This document shows positions 26,230 to 36,238 of a DNA stretch of 64,000 bases, piece by piece. The translations under genes and the position numbers were made by a program. The notes beneath the pieces were generated by a model, which was not told the DNA's origin, ran no database searches, and worked only from the letters and a program-made list of their open reading frames with translations. The stretch's first letter is position 1; each line of letters starts with the position of its first letter. The stretch is from Mesorhizobium neociceri (GTDB taxonomy: Bacteria > Pseudomonadota > Alphaproteobacteria > Rhizobiales > Rhizobiaceae), in contig NZ_JACDTY010000020.1 of the NCBI RefSeq assembly GCF_013520985.1, positions 1 through 64,000 of the forward strand, given 5' to 3'.

Positions 26230-26631
26230 ATGGTCACGCGCCGCGCGCAATGTCTCTGCGGCCAGCTGTCAGCCGTCTGTTCGGGCGAGCCGGTGCGTAT
26301 CTCGGTATGCCATTGCCTGGACTGCAAGCGCCGCACCGGCAGCGCCTTCAGCTACAATGTCCGCTTTGCGGAAGGCGATGTGTCGATCGAGGGACGAGAG
26401 GCGCATTTCACCCGCACCGGCGACCAGGGCGGCCGCGTCGCCTACAGCTTCTGCCCGGATTGCGGCGCCAGCGTTCACTACCGGATAGACACGCAGCCTG
26501 GAGTGATCGCCATTCCCGTCGGCGCCTTCGCCGACCCGTCTTTCCCGCCGCCCTTCCAATCCTTCTACCACGACAGCCGGCGCTGCGAGTGGGTGGAGAT
26601 CAAAGCCGAGCCCTTGGCGACGTTCGGCTGA
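26230..26631 (+). CDS. GFA-family zinc protein (glutathione-dependent formaldehyde-activating-like)
   Basis: A 133-aa Gfa-fold protein. The zinc-binding cysteines are in place: CLCGQL, CHCLDCKRRTGS and FCPDCGA. The founding Gfa was proposed to join glutathione and formaldehyde, but most family members have unknown function. It starts 25 bp after the ThuB-like gene and may share its transcript. Confidence 0.85.
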   Translation: MVTRRAQCLCGQLSAVCSGEPVRISVCHCLDCKRRTGSAFSYNVRFAEGDVSIEGREAHFTRTGDQGGRVAYSFCPDCGASVHYRIDTQPGVIAIPVGAFADPSFPPPFQSFYHDSRRCEWVEIKAEPLATFG

Positions 26632-26686
26632 AGACGCGCTTGTTCGACAAAGCGGAACCGTCTGCACGTTCCGCGCATTTCGGAGC

Positions 26687-27502
26687 ATGAACAAGACGAG
26701 TTCCGACAACGATCAGGGCGAGTTAGGCTGGACGATCAAGCGCGGAGACGGTCCTGTCGTCGGGACAGCCATCCACAGCGGCACCGATGTGGACAGCGCA
26801 TGCCGAGCGCTCATGTGTCTCTCCGATCCCGACCGGCTTCGAGAAGAGGACCCGTTTACCGAGCGCTTCATCGCGGATTTCCCGACCCAGATCATCGTTC
26901 ATCGGTCGCGCTTCCATGTCGATCTGAACCGTGCGCGTGACGCTGCGATCTACCTGTCCCCGGATCAGTCCTGGGGTCTGAAAGTCTGGCGAGAGCAGCC
27001 GGGAGAGGCCATCGTGGAGGGGTCTCTCGCCTTTCACGACGCTTTCTATCGCGAGTTGAAGCGTGTCCTTGCCGATATCGAAAAGCGTTACGGCAGGTTC
27101 GTTCTCATCGACGTCCACAGCTACAATCACCGGCGCGACGGGCCGCAAGCTTTGCCGACGTCTCGCGACCTCGCGCCCGACATCAACATCGGTACATCTT
27201 CCATGGACAGCGATCGCTGGGCGCCGGTCGTCGACGCTTTCATCGAGGCGCTTCGCGGCCACCATATCAACGGCGAGCCGATCGATGTGCGCGAAAACGT
27301 GTCCTTCCAGGGCAAGGGCGAACAGACGCGTTTCGTCCATGCCAATTTTCCAGAGACCGGTTGTGCCATCGCGGTCGAGTTCAAGAAGATTTTCATGGAC
27401 GAATGGAGCGGCGAACCCGACTGGGCAGCAATCGACCAGCTGCGCGCCATACTTGCGTCGACTGTGCCCGTTCTGGCTAAGGCGCTGCGGGCCATGCGAT
27501 GA
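26687..27502 (+). CDS. N-formylglutamate amidohydrolase-family protein
   Basis: A 271-aa protein of the N-formylglutamate amidohydrolase family, which hydrolyses N-formyl-glutamate or related N-acyl amino acids with zinc. HSGTD near the start, a central LIDVHSYNHRRDG and the C-terminal AVEFKKIFMDEW are the family landmarks. No hut genes are nearby, so it is not the histidine-pathway enzyme. Instead it overlaps a QEGLA-motif metallopeptidase gene by an ATGA and opens a three-gene operon ending in an ATP-grasp ligase, suggesting it trims or releases a glutamyl product. Confidence 0.8.
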   Translation: MNKTSSDNDQGELGWTIKRGDGPVVGTAIHSGTDVDSACRALMCLSDPDRLREEDPFTERFIADFPTQIIVHRSRFHVDLNRARDAAIYLSPDQSWGLKVWREQPGEAIVEGSLAFHDAFYRELKRVLADIEKRYGRFVLIDVHSYNHRRDGPQALPTSRDLAPDINIGTSSMDSDRWAPVVDAFIEALRGHHINGEPIDVRENVSFQGKGEQTRFVHANFPETGCAIAVEFKKIFMDEWSGEPDWAAIDQLRAILASTVPVLAKALRAMR

Positions 27503-29361
27503 AGCCGAAGCTTGTCGAGTTCACCTCTCCATTGGCGCAAATCGAAGCGGATCTGGAGGCGCTTTTCCGCGACGGCAAGCCGATCCGCCGCGAGTTCGGC
27601 AACGGCAACCGTTTGCACATCGATCGTCCGCTGCCCTTTCTATGTGTCCATGTCGGGTCGCATCAGGATGCAGCATTCCATGCCGTGTCCGCCAACGCAT
27701 CCTATCTGATCGCCGCCGACATCGGCCTCGCCGGCGAAGTCGCGCGGCTGGTGGCGCGCCGGCTACGCGATCACTGCGGCGCATTCCTCTTGCTGGACAT
27801 CGGCGAGTTGGCCGAAGACCGGTTCCTGACCGACGATGTTCCGTTCCTGCCGCCTTTCGAGGTTGCGCTGGCCTGCGGCCACACGGCGGCGGAGCAGGCC
27901 GCACGCAAGCGCTTCGCCAATGCCGCGTCGGCACGCGAAGCCAAATACCGCACGCCGCGCGTGGATGAACTCAGTCCCACCACATTGGCCGAAGCGCGGC
28001 TCTGGGATGAGCCCGGTGATGTGGCGTGCCTGACGGTGCGCTTCGCACCGATCTACAGGGTGCCAGGCACCAAGCGCGTCTACTCCGAACTGCACGACCT
28101 CGTCGTCGCCAACATGGTCGATTCCGCCCTACAGGCCGTCAGCGCCTTCCTGAAGGCATCGAGTCTGGAGCAGCCGGCGACCCATCGTTCCCTTGGCCGC
28201 CGCGCCTATATCGACGCCGTGGGGCGCGCCGACCGTGCGCTCGACACTGTCGCGTCGACGTTCGATTTCCTGCTTGCCGTCACACCGATCAATGCCGAAC
28301 CAGCCTGGCGGGAATTCCAGGCAGGCGGTTTCGACCGTGTGCCCGCACTGCTTTACCGGCCGCTCGAGCTTGAGGTCGCCGACCAGAAGCGCAAACTCTA
28401 TTCGATCTCCCTCGATCATCTGGAGGATACGCTTCTGACCAGGCTGCTTTCCGAAAAGCAGCAGGAACTCGATCTCCAGCTGTCTATGCTCGCAGGCCGC
28501 GAAACGCCGCGCTTCGTCGAACTCGGACGAGCTCTCTACGGCAGCGTCGAACCGAGCCTGGCGGCGAGGGCGCGCACCATTCTCGAAAGGCTGCCGCGGG
28601 TTGCCTCAGCCACCCGTCAGACGGGCTTGGACGCCGATGCCATTGCTGCAGCCGCGCGCGACATGATCGCCGGATACCGGGCCGCCTATCCCGACTTCGA
28701 CGCGTCCGTGGAGATCCGCGGTGACCTGCCGGCCGGCCTGCTGGTCTCGCGAAACCGGTTGCTGGTGTCGCGCGATACCAACCTCCCATCGGAACGTCTG
28801 ACGGCGCTGCTAAGCCACGAGATCGGTGTTCATCTGCTGACCTATTTCAATGGTGCCGCGCAGGGGCTCGCCATCTTCTGCAGCGGGCTCGCCGGCTATG
28901 AAGGCATGCAGGAGGGACTGGCCGTGCTGGCGGAGTATCTGGTCGGTGGCATGACCGCAGCGCGGCTGCGGCTGATCGCGGCGAGAGTCATCGCCTGTCA
29001 GGCGATGCTCGGCGGCGCAAATTTCGAGGAAGCCTTCCGCATTCTTCGCACTGATCTCGATGATCGCGAGGCCTTCAACGTCGTCCTGCGCGTCTATCGA
29101 GGCGGCGGCCTTGCCAAAGACGCCATCTATCTGCGCGGCCTGTTGCAGATCCTCGATCACTTGAGGGATGGCGGCAGCCTCACTCCGTTCTGGATCGGCA
29201 AGATCTCCGCCGCGCATTTCGGCGCGATCCAGGAACTCAACGCGCGCGGCCTGCTGCGGGCGCCGCGCCTCGAACCTGCGTTCCTCTCGTCCGACGCGGC
29301 GCGTCCGCGCCTCCGGAAAGCGATGGCGGGAATCGATCCGATCGATATGGTTGAAAGCTGA
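27499..29361 (+). CDS. QEGLA-motif (DUF1704, MATCAP-like) metallopeptidase
   Basis: A 620-aa protein whose C-terminal half matches the family named after the motif QEGLA (here MQEGLAVLAEYLVGG). A zinc-peptidase motif HEIGVH sits at residues 440-445, with the QEGLA Glu at about 472 as probable third ligand. Eukaryotic relatives (MATCAP) are carboxypeptidases that remove the C-terminal Tyr from tubulin. The bacterial members were labelled flavohemoglobin expression modulators, with little biochemistry. The N-terminal 250 residues are divergent and may bind substrate. It is translationally coupled to the amidohydrolase upstream and 12 bp from the ATP-grasp gene. Confidence 0.85.
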   Translation: MKPKLVEFTSPLAQIEADLEALFRDGKPIRREFGNGNRLHIDRPLPFLCVHVGSHQDAAFHAVSANASYLIAADIGLAGEVARLVARRLRDHCGAFLLLDIGELAEDRFLTDDVPFLPPFEVALACGHTAAEQAARKRFANAASAREAKYRTPRVDELSPTTLAEARLWDEPGDVACLTVRFAPIYRVPGTKRVYSELHDLVVANMVDSALQAVSAFLKASSLEQPATHRSLGRRAYIDAVGRADRALDTVASTFDFLLAVTPINAEPAWREFQAGGFDRVPALLYRPLELEVADQKRKLYSISLDHLEDTLLTRLLSEKQQELDLQLSMLAGRETPRFVELGRALYGSVEPSLAARARTILERLPRVASATRQTGLDADAIAAAARDMIAGYRAAYPDFDASVEIRGDLPAGLLVSRNRLLVSRDTNLPSERLTALLSHEIGVHLLTYFNGAAQGLAIFCSGLAGYEGMQEGLAVLAEYLVGGMTAARLRLIAARVIACQAMLGGANFEEAFRILRTDLDDREAFNVVLRVYRGGGLAKDAIYLRGLLQILDHLRDGGSLTPFWIGKISAAHFGAIQELNARGLLRAPRLEPAFLSSDAARPRLRKAMAGIDPIDMVES

Positions 29362-29373
29362 GGGGCCTCTACA

Positions 29374-30420
29374 ATGCGCATTGCGTTCTTCGTCAATTCC
29401 ATTGAAACCGAGACGCCGGGCTACACGACGACGGCGTTGGCGCTGGCTGCCGTCCAGCGCAGCCATTCCGTCGTCTATGTCGAGCCGGGCGATTTCATCT
29501 TGCGTCCCGATGATGATCTGGCTGTCAGCGTCGCGGTTCTGCCCGATGCTCCCTACAAGACATCAGGCAAGCTTCATGCTGCCCTGCAGGATGCCGCGAA
29601 GCAGAAGAAGACGGTCGCCATCAGCGACATCGACGTTCTGTTTCTGCGCAACGACCCGTCGCTGGATGGCACCGGCCGGCCATGGGCAGCCAATGCAGGC
29701 ATCATGTTCGGTCGGCTCGCAGCTGAACGCGGCACGATCGTCGTCAACGATCCCGACGGTCTGGCGCAGGCACAGAGCAAGCTCTATTTGCAGTCTTTTC
29801 CCGAGGCGGTCAGGCCGGCGAGCCTGATATCGCGCAGCATCGCCGAGATCCGCGCCTTTATCGACAAACGGCCGAAGGGCTGCATCGTCAAACCGCTGCA
29901 AGGGTCGGGCGGCAAGAACGTCTTTCACATTGCCAAGCCCACCGATTCCAACCTCAACCAGATTTTCGAGGCGGCCAGCGGTGACGGCTATCTCATCGCG
30001 CAGGTCTACCTTCCGGAAGCCAAGGCCGGTGACGTGCGCCTGTTCCTGATGAACGGCCTGCCGCTGGTGCGCGACGGCAAATACGCAGCCTTTCGCCGCG
30101 TTCCAGCCAAGGGCGACGTCCGCTCCAACATCCATGCCGCCGGAACGGCCCGCAAGGTCAAGGTAACGGCAACGATGCTGGGCATTGCCGAAATGGTGCG
30201 CCCCAAATTGATCGGCGACGGCATGTTCCTGGTCGGTCTTGACATCGTCGGCGACAAACTTCTGGAGATCAACGTCTTCACGCCGGGCGGGCTGACCCGG
30301 CTCGCCGACATGTACGCGACCGATTTTGCCGCGAGCGTCGTCGCTGCCCTGGAAGAGAAGCGAACGCTGCGGCAAGCCTATGGCAAGGCCATGACAAATT
30401 CGCGGCTGGCGACGCTTTGA
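29374..30420 (+). CDS. Glutathione-synthase-like ATP-grasp ligase
   Basis: A 348-aa ATP-grasp protein of GshB layout. The start RIAFFVNSIETE resembles the GshB pre-ATP-grasp domain; the ATP-grasp core follows (CIVKPLQGSGGKNVFHI, YLIAQVYLPEAKAGDVRLFLMNG, LLEINVFTPGG). It should ligate an amino acid to a carboxylate, as glutathione synthetase does. A housekeeping gshB normally sits elsewhere, next to other genes. Here its partners are an N-formylglutamate-amidohydrolase-like enzyme and a carboxypeptidase-like protein, so it may make a different gamma-glutamyl or peptide product. GAGGGG lies 8 bp before the ATG. Confidence 0.85.
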   Translation: MRIAFFVNSIETETPGYTTTALALAAVQRSHSVVYVEPGDFILRPDDDLAVSVAVLPDAPYKTSGKLHAALQDAAKQKKTVAISDIDVLFLRNDPSLDGTGRPWAANAGIMFGRLAAERGTIVVNDPDGLAQAQSKLYLQSFPEAVRPASLISRSIAEIRAFIDKRPKGCIVKPLQGSGGKNVFHIAKPTDSNLNQIFEAASGDGYLIAQVYLPEAKAGDVRLFLMNGLPLVRDGKYAAFRRVPAKGDVRSNIHAAGTARKVKVTATMLGIAEMVRPKLIGDGMFLVGLDIVGDKLLEINVFTPGGLTRLADMYATDFAASVVAALEEKRTLRQAYGKAMTNSRLATL

Positions 30421-30712
30421 GGAGTGGTGGTAGCCGCGATCTGACCCGAAGCAGACATCCGCAGGTGAAGGCGTGCATGACTGCTTTGCGCCTATGTCGG
30501 CCGTAGAAGCAAGCTTTGCCGTCGCCCGAAAGTTGACATCGTCGGCGAACACGCTGTAGGGCGCGGTTGCGTGATTTCCCGACCATGCGGTGGGCCGAAT
30601 TGAATGTCCCATTTTGTCGCGAAAGAGGACACTCTGAAACCTGGATTGAAGAACCACAGTCTGCCGTGGCCTACCGGCCGCAGCGTTGCTGTGGAGCGAG
30701 GGCTGCACGTAA
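30421..30712. other. Intergenic region, no supported gene
   Basis: About 290 bp after the ATP-grasp gene. A plus-strand frame from 30604 (63 codons) has no good ribosome site and runs into the antisense of the next gene. I do not support it. No hairpin terminator is obvious. Confidence 0.5.
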
Positions 30713-30967
30713 TTATGTCATTCTCCGAACGACCCAGAGCGACCGGCCCGTATGAGCGATTCCGGACACGAGTCGAAGGCGGGGATCATCTTTGAGCCGG
30801 TCAGCCTCAACCACATCAAGAAGGAGGATCCGCTGATCGGTCTCGTTTGCGTTCGGCGTAATCCAGCAGCGCCGATCCTCGCAGCAGAGCCCGGCTTCCG
30901 GATGCTCCTGGAGGTATTCAATCGCATATTCGGCGTCCACTTTTCTCGGTCCCGCGTCCACGGACAT
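30713..30967 (-). CDS. Small conserved-looking hypothetical protein
   Basis: An 84-aa protein that I do not recognise. It is preceded by a very strong ribosome site (GAGGAGGAGAAG) at good spacing from the ATG at 30967, the main reason to call it. The chain is mixed and charged, with CCEDRRCW in the middle and no signal or membrane segment. It stands alone between the ATP-grasp gene and the cyclase unit. Confidence 0.55.
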   Translation of the reverse strand: MSVDAGPRKVDAEYAIEYLQEHPEAGLCCEDRRCWITPNANETDQRILLLDVVEADRLKDDPRLRLVSGIAHTGRSLWVVRRMT

Positions 30968-31388
30968 TTGCTCTTCTCCTCCTCATCTGCGATCGGCTAG
31001 GAACTATACTTGATTATGGCGGTGCGCGGCGCCATCACTGGAGCGCCTAAGAAGAGTCGGGCAGACGGTCGCGTCGGAAAAAGACCGAGAGCCGCGGACG
31101 CGCCTACAGGGATCAAAGACTGACCCTCGCAGCCGAGGATGGTCGCACCATCTCCAGACCTTGCGAAAACCCCCGCAAACGTCGCGTTCGACGCCCTTGG
31201 GGACGATGCCGATGTATCGGGAGGAAAGTCCGCCGCCAGGCGGTCCATGGATCTGACCGTCGTCACCCGCGGGCTTTCTCCGTCGCGCGAAGCTCCTGCA
31301 GCGCAAGCTCGCGCCTGGCCCTCGCATTGGACGCGACGCTCAGCTTGCCTCCTTGCGTCCATTGGGAGGGGGCGTTGTGAACCAAGCC
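30968..31388. other. Intergenic region, no supported gene
   Basis: About 420 bp. Overlapping frames exist on both strands (for example minus strand 30997-31362), but none has a recognisable domain or convincing start. The region may hold the promoter of the small gene to its left. Confidence 0.45.
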
Positions 31389-33923
31389 CTACTGCCCGGG
31401 CTTGTGGGAAAGCCGATCCAGCGCATCTCGAAGCGCAGTGGCGGCACCGCCACGCTCGTCGGCGGACATCAGCTCCGGTTCAAGTTCCAGCCTGAAGTGC
31501 GGCAGCTCGGTTCGAACGGCGCGAGAAGCGCCCGCTAGATTGGCCTTCAGATCGATGACGCGGTAGGTGGCGACGGGATAGGCGATCCCCTTGACCTGGA
31601 CGTGCCCCATCTCCTCACAATCGATCGTGTCCTTCACTTGCGCAAACGTCTCGTAGGAAATGAGGATGGCCCCCGGTGCCGCCTCCTGTTCCAGGCGCGA
31701 GGCGAGATTCACGGCGCCGCCGATTATCGTATAGTCCATCCGGTCCTCGCTGCCGAAATTACCGACGGTGCAGTAGTCGGTATGGATGCCGATGCGGCAG
31801 CGCAGCGGTGTTTCGATCCCCATGTCCCGCCATACTTCGGTAAGCTCGCTGATCCGCTTTTGCATGGCAAGCGCCATCTGTACGCAAGCCAGCGCGTCCT
31901 CCTTGACGCCGCGCGTCTCAGGGTCGCCGAAAAACATCAGGATCGCGTCGCCGACGTACTTGTCGATTGTGGCACCATGATCCGACGCGATTTTCGACAT
32001 TTCCGTCAGGTAGTGATTGAGGAGCTGGGTGAGATCCTCGGACTCCATCTTGTCGGTGGTCTCGGTAAAGCCGGCGATGTCGGAGAAGCATATGGTCAGC
32101 TTCTTGCGCTGACTGGCGATTCTAACGTCTTGGCGGCCGGTGAATATCGAGCTGTACACTTGGGGCGCCAGATATTTGGCCAGCTTGCTGGAAAGCGCCT
32201 CTAGGGCAGTGGACTTCTCGGCGAGGTTCTCCTCCCTTTGCTTCAGCTCGGTGATGTCCGAATAGACGGCGACCGTGCCGCCGGCGCTGATCCGCCGCTC
32301 GCTTATCATGATCCATCGTCCGTCGCCCCGCCGCTGCGCCCAGGGTTCGCCAGGGTTGCGGTGCCGCCACAGGCGCTCGGCAACCCACTCATCGACCCGC
32401 CCCTCGGCATCCCTGATGTAGCCGCGCTCGGCGGATCGGCGAATGATCTCCTCGAATGCCGTGCCAGGGGTTAGCTCGGCCTCCAGACCGGCGTATAGCA
32501 GTTCGCGGTAGCGGCTGTTGCTAAGGACAAGCCAGTCCTCTCTGTCATAGAGAGCGAAACCTTCGGAAATGCTTTCGATGGCATCGACTAGCCGCTGACG
32601 CGCTTCTGCAACGTCGCGCAGGTTCTTTTCCTCGACCTCGACAGCGGTATCCCGGAAGAGGCTCAGTGCCTCGGCCATGCGCCCGATTTCGTCGCTGCCC
32701 GCGGCCGGCAGCGGCGCACGAAGATCGCCGCCCGCGATCGCGAGCATGCCCTGGCTCACCGCTCCCAGACGGGCGAGAAGGCTGCGGTCGACATAGAGCC
32801 AGACGACCAGAACCGAGCTCAACAGGCTGAGAAAGGCGGAGCCGAGGACAACTCCGGTGCCGTAGCGCTGGACGAGCGCGGCTTCGCGACCGGAGGCAGC
32901 GATCTCGCGGTCCGCTGCTGCGACAAGACGGTCGACGGCAGCGGTGAGACTGCGCGACAGCCGATTGTTTTCGGCCAGAAGCTTTTCGCCCTGCGCGAGG
33001 ACCGCAAGCTCCTCCTCCCGTGCCTTCGGGATGCTGTTCTCACCATCGGTTAGCGCCTTGAACTCGTCCACCCGCTGCCGGAAACGGGTCTGCAGCTTTT
33101 CGTCGATCTCCGAGGAAGCCGTTTCCAGAGCGGCAAGCGAGCGGCGCAGCGGAAACAGGATCAACGCCAGGTCGCCCCGCGTCGGCGCGGTCGCGGCCTT
33201 CACCAGCGCGTCGTTGACCGCCGAGATCTCCAGCAGCGCCTTCTGCTGGGGGATGTAAGCCGCAATCGCCTGGACCAGGTCGGCCATTGCCGCTGCGCGT
33301 CGATCGGGCGACAGCGACGTATCGGCCGCGACCGCCCGCCATTGCGGGAGCCTAGAATCCATCACCAGGATGCCGGTGGCCAGAAGGCGGTGGCTTCCGG
33401 TGGTCGTCGCGGCGAGGCGGTTCAGGAGCTCCTCCTTGCGGGCGACCACATCGAGCCGGGCGACAACCAGAGAGTCGAGCTCCTTCAGGTTGCGCCTCAG
33501 AACAACCGCGGCTTCCTCGATCTCAGCCAAAGGCACTGTGCCCAGCGTGGCATCCCTGAGGTCCGTGCGCAGGGCCTCGAGGCGGGACATCTCGAGCGCG
33601 ACGGCAGCCGAGACCTCGCTGTGCTGAGCCCTGCTTGTCGCCGCCAGCACCGATGGCGCGGCGGCAGCGACCCGTTCGGCCTGGCGCGACAGCTGGAGGG
33701 AGGCCAACGCCGACGGCACCCGATCCGTGGTAATTCGGTCGACGACGTCGCCGACTTGGAGGAAGGCATAAAGCGCCGCAGCGGTTGCCAGCACCGCAAG
33801 GGCGCTGATCCCGAAAAAGGCAAGCAACAGCCGGCCGCGTATGCCGAGGCGTTCAAGCATCGCGGTGAGTCGCAACAATCCAGCCACACTGGTCTGCATC
33901 AGACTAGACGTCTCAGGCGGCAC
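31389..33923 (-). CDS. Transmembrane class III adenylate/guanylate cyclase with HAMP and PAS domains
   Basis: A receptor cyclase of up to 844 aa. Order: first membrane span (about 30-52), a roughly 300-residue helical periplasmic sensor like those of TorS-type kinases, second span ([21 protein letters not shown]), HAMP ([21 protein letters not shown]...), a PAS-type domain ([21 protein letters not shown]), then the cyclase domain ([63 protein letters not shown]). The two metal Asp residues and the Lys/Asp-type base pocket look intact. It follows a periplasmic binding-protein gene by 18 bp, suggesting that protein presents a ligand to the sensor. The start is unclear: GTG at 33923 or ATG at 33899. 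Confidence 0.87.
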   Translation of the reverse strand: MPPETSSLMQTSVAGLLRLTAMLERLGIRGRLLLAFFGISALAVLATAAALYAFLQVGDVVDRITTDRVPSALASLQLSRQAERVAAAAPSVLAATSRAQHSEVSAAVALEMSRLEALRTDLRDATLGTVPLAEIEEAAVVLRRNLKELDSLVVARLDVVARKEELLNRLAATTTGSHRLLATGILVMDSRLPQWRAVAADTSLSPDRRAAAMADLVQAIAAYIPQQKALLEISAVNDALVKAATAPTRGDLALILFPLRRSLAALETASSEIDEKLQTRFRQRVDEFKALTDGENSIPKAREEELAVLAQGEKLLAENNRLSRSLTAAVDRLVAAADREIAASGREAALVQRYGTGVVLGSAFLSLLSSVLVVWLYVDRSLLARLGAVSQGMLAIAGGDLRAPLPAAGSDEIGRMAEALSLFRDTAVEVEEKNLRDVAEARQRLVDAIESISEGFALYDREDWLVLSNSRYRELLYAGLEAELTPGTAFEEIIRRSAERGYIRDAEGRVDEWVAERLWRHRNPGEPWAQRRGDGRWIMISERRISAGGTVAVYSDITELKQREENLAEKSTALEALSSKLAKYLAPQVYSSIFTGRQDVRIASQRKKLTICFSDIAGFTETTDKMESEDLTQLLNHYLTEMSKIASDHGATIDKYVGDAILMFFGDPETRGVKEDALACVQMALAMQKRISELTEVWRDMGIETPLRCRIGIHTDYCTVGNFGSEDRMDYTIIGGAVNLASRLEQEAAPGAILISYETFAQVKDTIDCEEMGHVQVKGIAYPVATYRVIDLKANLAGASRAVRTELPHFRLELEPELMSADERGGAATALRDALDRLSHKPGQ

Positions 33924-33941
33924 GCCGGCGTTCGGCGAACC

Positions 33942-35036
33942 CTATTCAACCGGCACGTACTCCCCGCCCCGCCAGACGTACCAAACCCAGCTCTGCCTCG
34001 TGAGGTCGCCCTTGTCGTCGAAATCGACCCGGCCAATGACGGTGTCGAATTCCTGTTCGTGCAGTGTCGCGATGACCGCCTTCGGCTCCAGCGAACCTGC
34101 CTTCGCGACCGCCTGGGCCCAGACCTGGACCGCGCAATAGCTCAACAGCGTGTAACCCGCGGGCTCGAAGTTCTCCACACGGAACTGCTCCACGATCGCG
34201 GCCGCGCCGGCATTTCGCCGCGGGTCCGCCGGGAAGGTGAATAGGGTTCCCTCCGCCGCTGAGCCTGCGATCAGGGCAAATTCCTCGGTAGCCAAGGCAT
34301 CTCCGGATATGAGCTGAACCATGTAGCCGCGGCCGTGTGCAGCGCGAGCAATCAGCGCAACCTCGGCATGATACCCACCCACATACAAGGCTGAGACGCC
34401 GGCGGTCTGCAACGCAGCGACCTCGGCTGAATAGTCATCCTTCCCGGGCGTGTATGCGTCGTAAACAGCTTCAGTCACGCCCCGTTTGTTCAGCTGCTTC
34501 CTGGTCTCGTCGGCGAGACCCTTCCCATAGGTCGAATTGTCGTGAAGGATTGCAATCTTCTTGTTGCCCCAGCGATCGGCAAGGTAGTTGCCGGCGATGA
34601 AACCTTGTGCGTCGTCGCGGCCAATGGTGCGGAAGACATTGCCACGGCCCTGTTCGGTCAGCTGCGGATTGGTCGAGCCTGGGGATATTTCGACGACGCC
34701 CGCCTCCTCGTACACTTTTGATGCGGGGATCGAGGCCCCGGAGCAATAATGCCCGACGACGAGCACTACCCCGTCAGCCACCAGCTTCTGGGCGGCCGCG
34801 ACCGCTTGCTCGGGATCGCAGAAATCGTCGACCGAGATGAGCCTGACCTTCTGGCCGAGCACGCCGCCCGCCGCGTTGACGTCGGCCACCGCCATCTCCG
34901 CGCCGCGCTGTCCCTGCTCGCCGATCCAGGCAAGCCGTCCTGTCATCGCAGCCGAGACCCCGATCAGCACCTCAGACCGCGCGGAACTGAACATGGCCGC
35001 GAGAACTAGGATCGCTATGGCGATGATGCGGTGCAT
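33942..35036 (-). CDS. Periplasmic binding protein, branched-chain amino acid (LivJ) type
   Basis: A 364-aa type I periplasmic binding protein with signal peptide (HRIIAIAILVLAAMFSSARS). Family features include VLIGVSAAMTGRLAWIGEQGQRGAEMAVADVNAAGGVLGQ and later GHYCSGASIPASKVYEEAGVVEISPGS. No Liv permease or ATPase gene is adjacent; instead a transmembrane cyclase gene follows 18 bp downstream. A sensing rather than transport role is therefore likely. Confidence 0.9.
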   Translation of the reverse strand: MHRIIAIAILVLAAMFSSARSEVLIGVSAAMTGRLAWIGEQGQRGAEMAVADVNAAGGVLGQKVRLISVDDFCDPEQAVAAAQKLVADGVVLVVGHYCSGASIPASKVYEEAGVVEISPGSTNPQLTEQGRGNVFRTIGRDDAQGFIAGNYLADRWGNKKIAILHDNSTYGKGLADETRKQLNKRGVTEAVYDAYTPGKDDYSAEVAALQTAGVSALYVGGYHAEVALIARAAHGRGYMVQLISGDALATEEFALIAGSAAEGTLFTFPADPRRNAGAAAIVEQFRVENFEPAGYTLLSYCAVQVWAQAVAKAGSLEPKAVIATLHEQEFDTVIGRVDFDDKGDLTRQSWVWYVWRGGEYVPVE

Positions 35037-35454
35037 GTGTGCACCCCCTGTGGACAGTATCTTACGCTAATCCCGTCAGAGCCGACAGCCCCTGCGGCAA
35101 GCGCGAGTGTCTCGGATGCTATTACAGTGCAATTGCGAAGCGATCCTTCACTTGATTGGCGTGTCATAACTCCGTTCGCTGAGGTCGGAATCGCGCGCCA
35201 AATCCAGGCATTCCACTGGCCGGAGTGAACATCGTGATTGGGTCAGGTAGTGACGATGCTAACGCCGAGCATAATGTCCGCTCTGAAGATTCGCATTCTG
35301 AAGCTGCCAGTCCGCTACGGCCCAAACTGGACGCTCCTTGTCTGCGCTAAGCGTCGGCAGATAGCGCTTAGCGGCCTTTCAGACGACCGGCTTCGAAATA
35401 TCTGTTGCCACCCGTCTCGGCCATTGGCGGCAGCCCGCTATTCGAGCTCCGACT
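35037..35454. other. Intergenic region with one hairpin
   Basis: About 420 bp between two minus-strand units, with no supported gene. CGCTAAGCG (35345-35353) and CGCTTAGCG (35365-35373) form a 9-bp perfect hairpin about 80 bp past the ATPase stop. It lacks a T run on the minus strand. The right part should contain the promoter of the binding-protein/cyclase pair. Confidence 0.5.
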
Positions 35455-36213
35455 CTAATGCCTCAAAATCTTGCTCAGAAAAGCGCGGCTGCGGTCGGTC
35501 TTGGGGGCGGAGAAGAACTCCTCCGGCGTGCCGCTTTCGACGATGGCGCCGGCATCCATGAACACCACGCGCTGGGCGACCTTGCGGGCAAAGCCCATTT
35601 CGTGCGTCACCACCATCATGGTCATGCCTTCCTCGGCCACCGCCACCATGACGTCGAGCACTTCGGAAATCATCTCGGGGTCGAGCGCCGAGGTCGGCTC
35701 GTCGAACAGCATGATTTTCGGCCGCATGCCGAGACAGCGCGCGATCGCCACGCGCTGCTGCTGGCCGCCGGAGAGCTGTGAGGGATAGGCATCGACCTTG
35801 TCGGCAAGGCCGACCTTGGCCAGCAGTTCGCGCCCAGCCTGCTCGGCCTCGGCGCGCGCGATCTTGCGCACATGGATCGGCGCCAGCGTTACATTTTCCA
35901 GCGCCGTCTTGTGTGGGTATAGGTTGAACGACTGGAAGACGAAACCGATCTCGGTGCGCAGTTGCGTCATGTTGGTGGCGGGATCGCCGAGGCGCTGGCC
36001 GTCGACGATGAGGTCGCCATCCTTGATCGCCTCCAGGCCGTTGATGCAGCGGATCAGCGTGCTCTTGCCGGAGCCGCTCGGGCCGCAGACGACGACCACT
36101 TCGCGCGGCTCGACGCTCAGCGTGATGTCCTTCAGCACGTTGAGCGTGCCGAACCATTTGCTGACACCGCGAAAGTCGATCATGCCGGTTTTGGTCGGGC
36201 TTGGCGTGCTCAT
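35455..36213 (-). CDS. Polar amino-acid ABC transporter ATPase (GlnQ/ArtP-like)
   Basis: A 252-aa ATPase. Walker [10 protein letters not shown], signature [15 protein letters not shown], Walker [13 protein letters not shown] and [14 protein letters not shown] are the polar-amino-acid-family hallmarks. The frame is open to 36267, but the ATG at 36213 begins the conserved protein. It is the last gene of a cluster running binding protein, permease, permease, ATPase. Confidence 0.92.
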   Translation of the reverse strand: MSTPSPTKTGMIDFRGVSKWFGTLNVLKDITLSVEPREVVVVCGPSGSGKSTLIRCINGLEAIKDGDLIVDGQRLGDPATNMTQLRTEIGFVFQSFNLYPHKTALENVTLAPIHVRKIARAEAEQAGRELLAKVGLADKVDAYPSQLSGGQQQRVAIARCLGMRPKIMLFDEPTSALDPEMISEVLDVMVAVAEEGMTMMVVTHEMGFARKVAQRVVFMDAGAIVESGTPEEFFSAPKTDRSRAFLSKILRH

Positions 36214-36238
36214 GTTCGTGCGCCCTTTGGGTTCGATG

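Noticed and set aside
30604-30795. 63-codon plus-strand ORF
   Set aside because: No ribosome site, no recognisable domain and it overlaps the better-supported minus-strand gene at 30713-30967.
30997-31362. 121-codon minus-strand ORF
   Set aside because: No family resemblance, no good start signal, and overlapping frames of similar length on both strands suggest chance in high-GC DNA.
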